Of a stretch of DNA of 64,000 nucleotides, positions 8,435 to 17,566 are shown one piece after another. Position numbers and translations under genes: made by a program. The DNA comes from Paenibacillus terricola (GTDB lineage: Bacteria; Bacillota; Bacilli; Paenibacillales; Paenibacillaceae). Every line of letters starts with the position of its first letter. Position 1 is the first letter of the stretch. Below the pieces are notes generated by a model that was not told the origin of the DNA, ran no database searches, and worked only from the letters and a program-made list of their open reading frames with translations. Location: contig NZ_JACXZA010000002.1 in NCBI RefSeq assembly GCF_014779765.1, forward strand, positions 848,066-912,065, written 5' to 3'.

Positions 8435-9535
8435 TTAACCTCCTCCCCCCTTCAATAGCTTCCTCATCAAGGCACAGCCGTACAAAAGTACAGGAAAACC
8501 GAAAAGAAACATTAAGGTATACAGATTCCCAGAGACGCTCAATAGCTTAGCTATATCTGGATGACCAGATACAACCCAGTAGGAATAGGCTAAACATAAG
8601 AATGATAATGGTGCAACAACCGGCTTATAGTCATTTAAACCAAACCATTCCGCCGTCGTTGTTGAGAATATGTAAAGAAAGACGGAGATTTTGACGAAAA
8701 TACCGAAAATCCAAACGGCTACAATGACAGCTTCAATATGCTGCAGAAAATCAGCGATCGTAATATATCGCGCAGCAATCAACATCGGAAAAGCAAAGCT
8801 GTCCGTTAAATCGCCAATCAGGAACAAACAAACGAGATTGGTGACGATCATGGTGATGGTTGTAAACAACAAAGAGCCAATCATCACTTTACCAATTTTG
8901 CGTTTGCGATTGACATAAGGCAGTAGGAAAGCGATCACGATATACTCGCTAAACCACGCAGCAGGCGGTATGCTGCCGAGTATGGAAGGAAGCGGTCCGT
9001 CCTCGAATAACGGGAGAAACTCTTGAGGCTTCAGCTCTTTTATTAGCAGGAGAAAAGTAAGAAGCAACAACGCAACAATGATGCTAACGAATATTTGTGA
9101 GGTTCGACCTACTACCTCTATTCCGAGGCGAACATTAAGTGCACATACAATGACCATCGTCCCCATCACCACGAATAGTGGCGTGCGCGGCAAAACGTTG
9201 TTAGCGATAAACTCGCCATACTCTCTAATGATCAATCCCGTCAGATGCGGCAGGTAGAAAAGGTATGCGAGTCCGAACAATTTGCCTGGAAACCATCCCA
9301 ATATTTGCAGACTGGACTGGATTATCGTCTTATTCGGGTATAAACGATGAATGCCTAGACTTATTCCAATAACAACAAGACCTATGGTGGATCCCCACAA
9401 CGGCGAAAGCCACATATCGTGCCCGGCATAGTGCATGGTCATGCTAGGGGCAGATAAGATAGAGGTAGCGAGTATGGTCGGCAGCAGCAGAATGGCCAGT
9501 TGAACTTCAGAAATTCGTCCCTTATCGGTTAACAT
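8435..9535 (-). CDS. GerB-family spore germination permease subunit (operon 1)
   Basis: 366 aa with about ten hydrophobic segments and no signal peptide. It has the N-terminal motif (GRISEVQLAILLLPTILATSIL) and the APSMTMHYAGHDMWLSPLWG region usual for the GerAB/GerKB/YndE group of the amino-acid/polyamine/organocation superfamily. It binds the germinant within the receptor complex. 42 bases separate it from the gerA stop and 4 from the gerC start. Confidence 0.93.
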   Translation of the reverse strand: MLTDKGRISEVQLAILLLPTILATSILSAPSMTMHYAGHDMWLSPLWGSTIGLVVIGISLGIHRLYPNKTIIQSSLQILGWFPGKLFGLAYLFYLPHLTGLIIREYGEFIANNVLPRTPLFVVMGTMVIVCALNVRLGIEVVGRTSQIFVSIIVALLLLTFLLLIKELKPQEFLPLFEDGPLPSILGSIPPAAWFSEYIVIAFLLPYVNRKRKIGKVMIGSLLFTTITMIVTNLVCLFLIGDLTDSFAFPMLIAARYITIADFLQHIEAVIVAVWIFGIFVKISVFLYIFSTTTAEWFGLNDYKPVVAPLSFLCLAYSYWVVSGHPDIAKLLSVSGNLYTLMFLFGFPVLLYGCALMRKLLKGGGG

Positions 9536-9577
9536 GCGTACTTTCTCCTCCCCTTGATCACAGCTGCAATGCTCTGC

Positions 9578-11056
9578 CTAATTAACGTGTTCCTCCACGT
9601 CGTGACACCGCTGGACTTTGTTAACCCCTTGTGCCGAAGCTGGAGCAAAGGGCGACAGATAGGACATGCCAAATGATCGCAGGCTGCTTAGATGGATCAC
9701 AATCACAATGACGCCAAGCATCATCCCAACTAGCCCAAGCGTGCCTGCCAGTATCATGATCGGGAATCTGAGTAGTCGCGAAACAATACCTGCTGCATAC
9801 CTGGGGATCATGAACGAAGCGATCCCGGTCAACGCAACGATAATCACCATCGGAGCGGATACGATACCTGCCGAAGTAGCAGCTTGTCCGATAATGAGCG
9901 CTCCGACAATGCTGACAGCAGCGCCAACCTGCTTGGGCAGCCGAACCCCCGCCTCTCTAAGCGCTTCGAATGCGATTTCCATGATCATCGCTTCCACCAA
10001 TGCCGGGAACGGAATCTCTTCCCTTGCTCTAGAGATGCTCAGCAGCAGCACCGTTGGAATCATTTCCTGATGATAAGTCGTTATAGCTACATAAGCGGAT
10101 GGCAGCATAACGGAAATGACAGCGAATATGTATCTCAACCATCGAACAAACAGACTCATATATCGGTTCTCGTAATAATCTTCCGGAGATTGGAGCATCG
10201 AGAAAATCGATACAGGAGCAACCAGACTGAAAGGCGTTCCATCAATGATGAGCGCAAAGCGCCCCTCAAGAAGGTTGGCTGCGACGACATCCGGCCGTTC
10301 TGTCGATATCATCTGCGGAAATGGTGAGTACTGCGCGTCCGCAATCCCTTTTTCGATATAATAGCTTTCCATAACGCCTTTTAACTTCAGCTTGCGTAAT
10401 CTTGATTGGACTTCCTTTATTAATGCAGGATCAATGATACCCTCAACATAAGCGAGAACGATTTCTGTGTTTGTGTACTGCCCTTGTGTCGAAGAAATGA
10501 GTTTCAATGAGGGAGTTTTCATTCGTTTGCGTAAGAGAGAAAGGTTGACACTTAAATTTTCAGTAAACCCTTCTCTAGGTCCGCGGACAGTCGACTCCGC
10601 TGTAGGCTCTTCAACTGCACGTGATGTTGATTTGGGCAGTGAATAAGCTCTGCCTATCGGCTGTTCCTCCAGCAGCAGAAGAGCTTGTCCGTTCAGAATC
10701 GCATGAATAGCTTGATCGATCGTACAGACGTTCTGGATGGAAGACATAGGAACATGTAGACCTGTATTGGAAGCTGAGGAGTTATATCCCTCTGACTTAA
10801 ATGAAGCTGTATCCGCATCAGATTTGCTGGAAAAGTCGTCCCCCAACATAGGAGACAGCAGTTGTCTCTCAAGTCGTTCGGTATCGCACAAGCTGCTGCA
10901 ATATACACATAATGCGGACAAATGATTTCCGGTATGGAAGCCATGAAAAATAATATCTGCGTTATCGCCCAAGACTTCCTGAAGCAAGGCATGGTTCGTG
11001 GCAAGATTGGGTGTGAATTGTTCTTTGCAATCTGCTTTATTATTTATTGGCTCCAT
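9578..11056 (-). CDS. GerA-family spore germination receptor subunit (operon 1)
   Basis: 492 aa from the ATG at 11056 (GAGGGTG SD); the upstream ATG pair at 11093-11098 lacks an SD. The family pattern is clear: an N-terminal soluble domain ending in EPTAESTVRGPREGFTE (the PEx-VRGPREGF motif), then KYYIEKGI-like loops, RPDVVAANLLEGRFALIIDGTP, and a C-terminal half with four to five membrane segments (PSAYVAITTYHQEMIPT). It is the signalling subunit of the germinant receptor. The C-terminal tail is short and basic to acidic. Confidence 0.93.
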   Translation of the reverse strand: MEPINNKADCKEQFTPNLATNHALLQEVLGDNADIIFHGFHTGNHLSALCVYCSSLCDTERLERQLLSPMLGDDFSSKSDADTASFKSEGYNSSASNTGLHVPMSSIQNVCTIDQAIHAILNGQALLLLEEQPIGRAYSLPKSTSRAVEEPTAESTVRGPREGFTENLSVNLSLLRKRMKTPSLKLISSTQGQYTNTEIVLAYVEGIIDPALIKEVQSRLRKLKLKGVMESYYIEKGIADAQYSPFPQMISTERPDVVAANLLEGRFALIIDGTPFSLVAPVSIFSMLQSPEDYYENRYMSLFVRWLRYIFAVISVMLPSAYVAITTYHQEMIPTVLLLSISRAREEIPFPALVEAMIMEIAFEALREAGVRLPKQVGAAVSIVGALIIGQAATSAGIVSAPMVIIVALTGIASFMIPRYAAGIVSRLLRFPIMILAGTLGLVGMMLGVIVIVIHLSSLRSFGMSYLSPFAPASAQGVNKVQRCHDVEEHVN

Positions 11057-11180
11057 CGCCCACCCTCGCTTCCCGCAATTGGATATATAAGGCATCATTA
11101 GGTTTTTCCCAATATGTAGTAATTATGCATAAGAGCCCGCGAGTTAGGCTTCGTCGACTTTGACTATTCCAAACACATCA

Positions 11181-11219
11181 AAAAAAAAGACACTCAGAAG
11201 CTGGTCGGCTCCCAAGTGT
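11181..11219 (-). terminator. Terminator of the 59-aa membrane protein gene
   Basis: Stem ACACTtGG-AGC / GCT-CC-AGTGT read on the minus strand, followed by a run of eight T. It separates the small gene from the gerA operon, so the two are not one transcript. Confidence 0.7.
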
Positions 11220-11241
11220 TTCGTTAACTTCCTTCATTCAA

Positions 11242-11421
11242 CTAAAACTCCATCCAAATAAACTCTGCAACGGACAAACATAAGGCGATTGCGTTACCTA
11301 CAATAAAGAACCATTTGCGCACTCGTCTGCTCATCGGCTCCATCTCCACGACCATTTGCCATATGATAATGCCGTTGATGACAATGAAAATGATGAGTGC
11401 TAACCATAAATTTGGTGACAT
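11242..11421 (-). CDS. Small membrane protein (59 aa)
   Basis: A reading frame below the usual length cut-off. ATG at 11419-11421 follows GAGGA nine bases upstream; stop TAG at 11242-11244. Two hydrophobic helices (LWLALIIFIVINGIIIW and WFFIVGNAIALCLSV) surround an acidic-basic hairpin (EMEPMSRRVRK). It has its own terminator and a promoter-region inverted repeat. Unknown function; location next to a ger operon invites comparison with other small spore-membrane proteins, but that is inference. The plus-strand frame over the same bases has no SD and is a shadow. Confidence 0.65.
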   Translation of the reverse strand: MSPNLWLALIIFIVINGIIIWQMVVEMEPMSRRVRKWFFIVGNAIALCLSVAEFIWMEF

Positions 11422-11480
11422 TTCGTTGATTCCTCACTTAATCCATTATATTATTGGTATTATATCCATAATAATCATAT

Positions 11481-11499
11481 TGCTAGAACTGGTCTAGCA
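11481..11499. promoter_or_regulatory. Inverted repeat upstream of the 59-aa gene
   Basis: TGCTAGA and TCTAGCA separated by ACTGG, a perfect 7-bp inverted repeat about 60 bases upstream of the start codon. On the minus strand a TATAAT hexamer follows it at about 30 bases. It could be an operator or the leader hairpin; no regulator is evident. Confidence 0.35.
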
Positions 11500-11516
11500 T
11501 TTTCATAAATACAAAT

Positions 11517-11555
11517 AGCAGTACCTGCATCCCATCCGGGGATTTAGGTACTGCT
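11517..11555 (-). terminator. Terminator of the AraC-family gene
   Basis: 10-bp perfect stem AGCAGTACCT / AGGTACTGCT with a 19-base loop, 21 bases after the stop, then TATTTGTATTT on the minus strand. Confidence 0.6.
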
Positions 11556-11575
11556 GATTAAGACAATTAAGTCTA

Positions 11576-12454
11576 CTACATGACCTTCACAACGGGTACC
11601 CAGTACTCAACCTCATCGCACTTCGTGTACACTTGCTTCTCCGCGCCAAGCTTTACTTCTGCTCCGCCAACTTGTATTGTCGGCCCCTTCGCCTGCTCAT
11701 AGCCGGATGTCGGGAACCATTCGCCATAGATGCTGTGCCACGTCCCATGCTCCCAGGGAGCCTGAATTTCAAATACGACCCAAGTGTGGGCTGGCACCTT
11801 CAACGAAGTTAAATTAGGCGGACAAGGCTGAGATGAGGCCACACCAAACAAATATTCAAATTCATTGCCTACCTGCTCTCCGACCTGATAATCGACATGC
11901 AGAATCCCCGACGGTTGTACATCATTCAGTGCTAGCATCTGGTCGTACGTCCGTTGATCCGTATCCCTCCATACTTGCAGCATGCCTGGATGATCGCCTT
12001 CCGGCACAGGCACCACATGATTGGAAACGCCAATCAACTGAAAGGCTTCCTTCTGTTCAATCCGATACTTCATAGGATTTCGTCCCCCTATCGATAGTCG
12101 GAAGGTCATCGGCGGATACGCTTTGAGCGAACGGCTGCTTACGCGCGCTTCGGATGGCGTCATGCCGTGCATGCTCTGGAAGGCGCGTGTAAAAGCATCC
12201 GGCGATTGATAGCCGTATTTAACCGCTATATCAATTACTTTCAGTGAACGATCCTGAAGCTCTAATGCAGCCAGCGTGAGCCTCCTTCGGCGAATGTATT
12301 CCTGCAGCGGAATGCCCGCAAGGAACGAGAACATGCGTTTAAAGTGGTACACCGAACAATACGCTCGTCTTGCAATTTCATTCTCGTCCACTTCATATTC
12401 CAAGTTCTGCTCAATGAATGCGAGTGCATTGTTCAACTGGTTCAGCGTATTCAT
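11576..12454 (-). CDS. AraC-family regulator with GyrI-like effector domain
   Basis: 292 aa. Residues about 8-105 carry two helix-turn-helix motifs of the AraC type (ENEIARRAYCSVYHFKRMF and VIDIAVKYGYQSPDAFTRAF, then HGMTPSEAR). The C-terminal half (about 130-292) begins YRIEQKEAFQLIGVSNHV and ends with EVEYWVPV, characteristic of the GyrI-like (SoxS/Rob-like BmrR ligand) effector domain. The likely job is transcription control in response to small hydrophobic molecules; the target is unknown. Single gene with its own terminator. Confidence 0.88.
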   Translation of the reverse strand: MNTLNQLNNALAFIEQNLEYEVDENEIARRAYCSVYHFKRMFSFLAGIPLQEYIRRRRLTLAALELQDRSLKVIDIAVKYGYQSPDAFTRAFQSMHGMTPSEARVSSRSLKAYPPMTFRLSIGGRNPMKYRIEQKEAFQLIGVSNHVVPVPEGDHPGMLQVWRDTDQRTYDQMLALNDVQPSGILHVDYQVGEQVGNEFEYLFGVASSQPCPPNLTSLKVPAHTWVVFEIQAPWEHGTWHSIYGEWFPTSGYEQAKGPTIQVGGAEVKLGAEKQVYTKCDEVEYWVPVVKVM

Positions 12455-12523
12455 GCTATGCCCTCCATTAAGTTAGAATGGCTATCGGCCTCGACCCCAG
12501 CCATTTGTTACAAATTCTTTTAT

Positions 12524-13282
12524 TTATTGCAAGTAATCGTAGGCCAACTCCAGTTCAAACAATCCACTTTCTTCGATAAACTGGGATACTATCTGAACAT
12601 GTGCGCTACCGACGATCAGCAAAACTCGGTCATCGCTGGAATCAACGATTCGAGCAAGATTAGAGAACAAAATCAAGTTTCGTTGGTACCACCAGATCAG
12701 CCATTCCATCCCTATGTATTGATCCCAATCCCCGATGCGTGCCATGTTGACATACATCATATGATGCTGTTTAACTTGGAATGGCTCATTACATTCACGG
12801 TACATATCTAGTATGGTTCGATAGGAACCTTCGTCTTCATTCGAATAGGTACGATGCAGCCAGCCGAATATTGACTCGAACAGCTCTGGCTGATGCTCCT
12901 TGGCCCATTCGTAGACATCTCCTGACCCCCTCGTACTTGCTCCCTGCTCCATCCAATCAATACAATAGACCTTCCTATGCATTAGCTCTGAAGCAATCCG
13001 GAAGCCCACCTGGTAAATTTCATTCACTCGTAGTTCGCAGCTCCCAGCTAGGTACTGCTCATACTGTCCATTAATTATCTCGCTGTTTCTCGTCTCGACC
13101 TCAAGTGCCAGCTTAGTCGGACGATATCGCTTCATTCGCTCGACTACTTCCGATATTTCTTGTTGCCGTTTGTCCGTTAAGATATCTTGCAGCTGATGGC
13201 TGAAGAGATCGTTTGTCGGACCCATGTGAAATGTACCAAGTATCATGAGCTTAGGTTTCTTGGATTCATTAAACCAGACCAT
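12524..13282 (-). CDS. DUF5694 protein (TraB/GumN-like fold)
   Basis: 252 aa from the ATG at 13282 (GAGGTG SD); the open frame continues upstream into non-conserved sequence and was trimmed. LMILGTFHMG with HMG, then PTKLALEVE and a C-terminal VLLIVGSAHV follow the pattern of DUF5694 and the related TraB family, whose conserved G-x-x-H and GxxH residues are thought to form a metal site. Biochemical role unknown. No operon partners. Confidence 0.75.
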   Translation of the reverse strand: MVWFNESKKPKLMILGTFHMGPTNDLFSHQLQDILTDKRQQEISEVVERMKRYRPTKLALEVETRNSEIINGQYEQYLAGSCELRVNEIYQVGFRIASELMHRKVYCIDWMEQGASTRGSGDVYEWAKEHQPELFESIFGWLHRTYSNEDEGSYRTILDMYRECNEPFQVKQHHMMYVNMARIGDWDQYIGMEWLIWWYQRNLILFSNLARIVDSSDDRVLLIVGSAHVQIVSQFIEESGLFELELAYDYLQ

Positions 13283-13459
13283 TGCTTCACCTCGTATGAA
13301 TGTAATCACAGCTCTCATCCATAGATTATCAGGCAACAGGTCGAGACGACCGACTATTCCGTTGCAATTGCTGCAGGATAACTTGGTCATGCATGGAATT
13401 GTAATGACATGAGGCAAATAGGTAACACAGTTAGATTGGCTAAGGAGGAATGTGTTCTA

Positions 13460-13690
13460 ATGGAGATTACCATTTCATAAGCCTTGAAGACAGATGCTCC
13501 GCTCATATTAGCTTTACAAAAAATCGCTTATCGGAGCGAATTGTACCCGAAAACCCGTTATGAATTATTCACGGGCTTTAAGAGTGTTCGTAATATTGCT
13601 TTATATGAGAAGCTAGGCTATCACATCTTTCACGAACGTGTGATTACATCCCATTTTAGCCTAATTTATCTGGAGAAGAAAAGCATATAA
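13460..13690 (+). pseudogene. Decayed GNAT acetyltransferase gene
   Basis: An AGGAGG SD and ATG at 13460 give MEITIS then an in-frame TAA; reading straight on in the same frame gives ALKTDAPLILALQKIAYRSE, the usual GNAT N-terminus, joined directly to YELFTGFKSVRNIALYEKLGYHIF, the usual C-terminal acetyl-CoA end with YEKLGY. The central 70-80 residues expected in a complete member (helix plus the RxxGxG/A loop) are missing. So the frame has one stop codon plus an in-frame deletion. A TTG at 13484 could start a 68-aa remnant, but it would lack the catalytic core. Confidence 0.85.
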
Positions 13691-13702
13691 ATGGTATCAA
13701 CA

Positions 13703-13733
13703 AAGAGCAGCCGAATCGAATTCGACTGCTCTT
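13703..13733. terminator. Bidirectional terminator
   Basis: Stem AAGAGCAG / CTGCTCTT with an inner stem CGAA / TTCG and a short loop; lies between the decayed acetyltransferase (plus) and the DUF2231 gene (minus). It overlaps a minus-strand open frame that is rejected for this reason. Confidence 0.6.
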
Positions 13734-13883
13734 CGTTCAGAACCCCCACCGTTTGAATTTGGCTGAGGCTGATGCCATATTCTTGTCCACCCACAAGTTC
13801 CAATTCGAATGGCGGCAGCCCGTTGTAACGGGTAACGACATCTCGCGCCGGCCCAGTTAAGCTGTCCACGCACACGTAAACGG

Positions 13884-14354
13884 CTAATTGTCCTTTTTTA
13901 TCGGCGGATTGACTTCGATTCCATTCACTTTAACGCCAATTCCGTTATCATACACCATTTTGCCGCCGTAATAGCCCGTGCCAAGCACTAAGCCACATGC
14001 TGCGATCGCTACAACCAAATAAATAGCTAATGCTGCGCGTACAAGTTTATCTCTTCCGCGGAACAACATGTATAATCTCGCAATCACAAGCAGTGTAACG
14101 ACCCAGGCGGTTACATCGGCAAGCGTACTATGAATATCCAAATACGTTGTATTGCCTCTTGAATCATCCTCCGGACCGGTCGCCACAGACAACCATGCGG
14201 CACATGCCGCCGTCATCCAAATCCACAGACCTTGTCTTAATGGAAGCTGTTTGCGTGAAAAAGCCAGTATTAAATCGTAAATCACGCCTGCCGTAATAAG
14301 TGCGATCGGAAAATGAACCAGTATTGGATGCAGGTGACTCGTAATTTCGTTCAC
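13884..14354 (-). CDS. DUF2231 membrane protein
   Basis: 156 aa with a GTG start at 14354; AAGGAGG lies about ten bases upstream. Four hydrophobic helices and the N-terminal HPILVHFPIALITAG with two His are the signature of DUF2231 proteins, which resemble redox or heme membrane proteins. A tail KVNGIEVNP-type segment follows the last helix. Exact function unknown. Confidence 0.85.
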   Translation of the reverse strand: MNEITSHLHPILVHFPIALITAGVIYDLILAFSRKQLPLRQGLWIWMTAACAAWLSVATGPEDDSRGNTTYLDIHSTLADVTAWVVTLLVIARLYMLFRGRDKLVRAALAIYLVVAIAACGLVLGTGYYGGKMVYDNGIGVKVNGIEVNPPIKKDN

Positions 14355-14516
14355 AATCCTCTTCCTCCTTCGTTATTGGTTACACCTTATTGAAAGAATA
14401 GCATCCATTTATTTATTTTTTCTTAACTGATTCTGTAGGTAAGATTAAGCTGCACTCGGACGACGGCACATGCATAGAAATAGGTTAGCACCTAGCTGAT
14501 GTATGGGAGGAAATGA

Positions 14517-14990
14517 ATGATGTATTGGGGTTACTCAACCGCTTATCGGCAGTCTTTCCAGCCAATATGGCAAACGACTTTCCAGCAAGCGCTGGCGATG
14601 ATTCGCAGTGCTGTGCAAGGTGAACGCCATGATGAGCTGTTCTATGAAGAGTTGATTCGACTCGCGCCCGATCAGATGCAGCGCAATATCATTGCTTCGA
14701 TTCGAGACGATGAGCGCGGTCACAATCAAATGTTCAGAAGCATGTATAAGGAATTAACGGGTCAGGAGATTGGACCATCACCTGAAGTTCCTTTCCAGAA
14801 ACCGGTCTCCTACTTGGACGGCATCGTGTCGGCTCTCTTCGGTGAACTGTCTGCCGTAGAGAAGTATCGGTCGATCTGGTCCGGTCTTCCCGCTGGCGTA
14901 TATCAGAATACGCTGCTCGGCATTATACTGGACGAACAAAAACATGCAGCCAAATACAATTACTTGTTCGCCTTGAATCAGAAGCGATAA
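14517..14990 (+). CDS. Ferritin-like domain protein
   Basis: 157 aa from ATG at 14517 (or 14520); GGGAGG is upstream. Helical protein with GERHDELFYEEL, RDDERGHNQMF and DEQKHAAKYNYLFALNQ, which supply the ExxH-type metal ligands of ferritin-like/rubrerythrin-like four-helix bundles. Firmicute proteins of this length (often spore- or stress-associated, CotJC-like relatives) are of uncertain job. Monocistronic, closed by a terminator shared with the opposite gene. Confidence 0.8.
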   Translation: MMYWGYSTAYRQSFQPIWQTTFQQALAMIRSAVQGERHDELFYEELIRLAPDQMQRNIIASIRDDERGHNQMFRSMYKELTGQEIGPSPEVPFQKPVSYLDGIVSALFGELSAVEKYRSIWSGLPAGVYQNTLLGIILDEQKHAAKYNYLFALNQKR

Positions 14991-15003
14991 GCAGCGCGAA
15001 TGA

Positions 15004-15042
15004 AAAAGGGTCCTATATGTGAACGCCACATCGGACCCTTTT
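15004..15042. terminator. Bidirectional terminator
   Basis: 10-bp perfect stem AAAAGGGTCC / GGACCCTTTT with a 19-base loop, between the ferritin-like gene (plus) and the arylsulfotransferase-like gene (minus). Confidence 0.8.
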
Positions 15043-15081
15043 CGTGCGTTGTTGCCGCCTATTACAGCAACTCCGTTCTTG

Positions 15082-16560
15082 CTATTCGTCATCGTCATGC
15101 TCGCCTTTCACGACGAGCGAAGTTCCAATCACATGCCCGGTCCGATCCAGTGCTTTCACTTGAAAGAAAGGCCCTTCGGAGAAGACCGTTATTTCCGTTT
15201 CGAATCCCGTTTGTGCTGCATGATCGACAATAACTTGAAGACAATCCAATGCTGTACCGGCCAGTACCTTCCAAGCGACGGTTTCTGTCGAGCCGTTCCA
15301 CGATACGAATAACGAAGCGACTTCATCCGATATATGGACAACTAGATTAGGTGGGTTAAGCGGAAGACCGACCCACTCTTTCTTGAATGTGCGATAGGAT
15401 AAATTCTGGTTCGAATATTGCACTTCATAGAGTAAATTCACGGCTGGATCGTCCGGCGTATTACCAGGTTCGGCAAACTCCGATAAGTATGGATCCTGCC
15501 CCCACCCGACGAACTTGTTCCCATTCGGGAGCTGCTGCATGTTGCCTTGGCTGATGACGAACAGAGCTGGATCATGATAATAGGTGCGATCAGCGACCGC
15601 CGTCATTTTCTCCATATCAAGTTTTAAGATCAATCCGTGTGCTTGGCTCTGAGGAGGAAAACCTGGCATCCCGCTGTATGCATTATCGAATAAACTGATG
15701 CGGTCGCCGGAGCGGTAGCGTGCATCATGCTGCCAAGAGAAAGAGGCATTCGGACCTAGCGTGAAGCTGCTGCGCTTGCCGCCAAGCTGCCAGATGATAT
15801 TCCCCGTCTTCTTGTCGATGTTGTAGATCGCCCACATATGGCGCATACTGACGAGCAGCGTATCGTTAGGCCCTTCCTCGATCGAATTGACATGGAAGCA
15901 ATCCCATATTCCGTTCGAGCTTTCGGCGGACGAGGCTGGCACCATCGAATCGGCTGGATTGACATGCGCGAGAACATCCCAGAAGAAGATCAGCTCCCCT
16001 GTCTGAAGATCGATCTCTTGAATCGAATGATTATCGAAAAATCCATTGGCCGGTCCGCCGTATGGCGTCAGGTCACCTGGCACCTGTTTTACTCCAATCA
16101 ACAGAGCGGTATTCCTTCTCGTAATCGTAAACTCATGCAAGTCGGACGTATAGCCGTTCTGAGCCATTACCGTATGCACTAACCGATAGTGTTGATCGAA
16201 TATCAGATGACGCGCGCCGGGCTCCGCATCGCCATACGGCAAATTCGGATTCGCCGATTGCGTTCCGGAGATGGTCCCTTCCCACATCGTTAGAACAGGT
16301 TTGTCTTGATACAGCTGCATGCGGAAATCCGTATTCTGGATGAATCGATTCGGCAGCGGTCTGAACCATATCGGATTGCCTGCCTGATCCATAATCAGCG
16401 ACCCTGTCTGGCCTATCAGTTCTACCCCAAAGAAAGTGTAAGGTGCGACGAATATAAACCCTGGCGCCGTTCCAGGTTTCTTAACTTTGATCGTTACTTG
16501 CATCGGGTGCAAATTCGGAGCTGAGACGAAACTCCATGCGCCATTCACCGTAATCGTCAT
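15082..16560 (-). CDS. Arylsulfotransferase (ASST)-family beta-propeller protein
   Basis: 492 aa; no signal peptide is visible at the N-terminus. It has the PGFIFVAPYTFFG start, then repeated D-x-x-x-x-H blades (YTSDLHEFTI, WDCFHVNSIEEGPNDTLLVSMRHMWAIYNIDKKTG, SWQHDARY) typical of ASST/Arylsulfotran_2 six-bladed propellers with conserved histidines. The C-terminal 120 residues form a beta-sandwich-like extension (VASLFVSWNGSTETVAWKV). Bacterial ASST enzymes move sulfate between phenols in the periplasm; a Gram-positive intracellular or secreted role is unknown. No sulfation gene is adjacent to it; the APS kinase operon is about 31 kb away. Confidence 0.75.
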   Translation of the reverse strand: MTITVNGAWSFVSAPNLHPMQVTIKVKKPGTAPGFIFVAPYTFFGVELIGQTGSLIMDQAGNPIWFRPLPNRFIQNTDFRMQLYQDKPVLTMWEGTISGTQSANPNLPYGDAEPGARHLIFDQHYRLVHTVMAQNGYTSDLHEFTITRRNTALLIGVKQVPGDLTPYGGPANGFFDNHSIQEIDLQTGELIFFWDVLAHVNPADSMVPASSAESSNGIWDCFHVNSIEEGPNDTLLVSMRHMWAIYNIDKKTGNIIWQLGGKRSSFTLGPNASFSWQHDARYRSGDRISLFDNAYSGMPGFPPQSQAHGLILKLDMEKMTAVADRTYYHDPALFVISQGNMQQLPNGNKFVGWGQDPYLSEFAEPGNTPDDPAVNLLYEVQYSNQNLSYRTFKKEWVGLPLNPPNLVVHISDEVASLFVSWNGSTETVAWKVLAGTALDCLQVIVDHAAQTGFETEITVFSEGPFFQVKALDRTGHVIGTSLVVKGEHDDDE

Positions 16561-16645
16561 TATCGCATGTCCCCCTATCGCCTGTTACATCACTCATCTT
16601 TAACCTATGTGTATCACATGCCGCACCGATTCATGACATAGAAAA

Positions 16646-16666
16646 AAGCCGCGAAAACCGCGGCTT
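16646..16666 (-). terminator. Terminator of the cyclase gene
   Basis: 8-bp stem AAGCCGCG / CGCGGCTT with a 5-base loop, followed by TTTTTTC on the minus strand. Confidence 0.8.
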
Positions 16667-16690
16667 GGTTCACCTGTCTCTACATTCCTC

Positions 16691-17446
16691 TTACTCAAAA
16701 ATCGCAACCGGACGTGCCCAACCTCCGCTCGCCTTTTCCACTTTGACCGGGAAGCAGCTGATTTTGAACCCAAAGGGCTGCGGCAGTTGATCGAGGTTCG
16801 CCAGCTTCTCGATCTGACAGTATTCACGATCTTTGCCTACATAATGCGCAGCCCACAGGACGCCCTCCTTCGGTTCCTTCTTGAACGCTTCGGCCTGTAG
16901 ATTCAGCGGGATATCCCATCCCCAGCCGTCCGTTCCGACTACTTTGATTCCCTGATCCAACAGCCATACCGTTGCCTCCGCAGTAACCCCTGCGTGCAAG
17001 AATGCATAATGCTCGTGATAAAGCCGCTTGTCTGCGTCACTGCGAATAAGGACAATATCGAATGGTTTCAACGTGTAACCGATTCGATCCAACTCTTGTA
17101 TCAGATCCTCTGTCGTAATCTCGTAACCTGGCGGTTTGCTGCTGAAATCAAGAACAACGCCATCGGAATAAAACCATTCCAACGGCAGCTCGTCGATCGT
17201 TCTAGCCGGCTTTCCTTCTGATGTCGGCCAATAATGCCAAGGCGCATCAACATGCGTACCTGCATGTGTGTTCAACGTAACCGTCTCTGTCGCCCACGCC
17301 TTTCCTTCTGGGAAATCGGTTGGGTTCAAGCCGAGTATAGCAGCAGCTTGTTTCGCGCCGTCCTCATGACTGGCATATTCAATACGCGCAGGCAGCGGCT
17401 CACGGATGTTCGGACTAATCGGTACGCTAAGGTCAATCAATTTCAT
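16691..17446 (-). CDS. Cyclase family protein (kynurenine formamidase-like)
   Basis: 251 aa from ATG at 17446, which gives the typical start MKLIDLSVPIS. The zinc-binding HxGTHVDAPxH motif is present as HAGTHVDAPWHYW near residue 69, and a second signature YAFLHAGVTAEATVWLLDQGI with GTDGWGWD near residues 150-190. Members hydrolyse N-formylkynurenine, isatin or related lactams or are bacterial cyclases; substrate cannot be given. The ATG at 17518 is not supported by an SD. Confidence 0.85.
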   Translation of the reverse strand: MKLIDLSVPISPNIREPLPARIEYASHEDGAKQAAAILGLNPTDFPEGKAWATETVTLNTHAGTHVDAPWHYWPTSEGKPARTIDELPLEWFYSDGVVLDFSSKPPGYEITTEDLIQELDRIGYTLKPFDIVLIRSDADKRLYHEHYAFLHAGVTAEATVWLLDQGIKVVGTDGWGWDIPLNLQAEAFKKEPKEGVLWAAHYVGKDREYCQIEKLANLDQLPQPFGFKISCFPVKVEKASGGWARPVAIFE

Positions 17447-17566
17447 GTATGACTGCATCTCCCTTATACTCGAATATGAAGTTTCATTAACAACAGACGC
17501 ATCTATTCTAGTATCCATCCGACGAGTGATGCAACAGTTTTTTCCACTATAGCTGGCCTAGTTCCA

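Noticed and set aside
13666-13875. Minus-strand 69-aa frame after the DUF2231 gene
   Set aside because: No usable SD, and its 3' part is made of the terminator hairpin at 13703-13733. A coupled small gene cannot be fully excluded.
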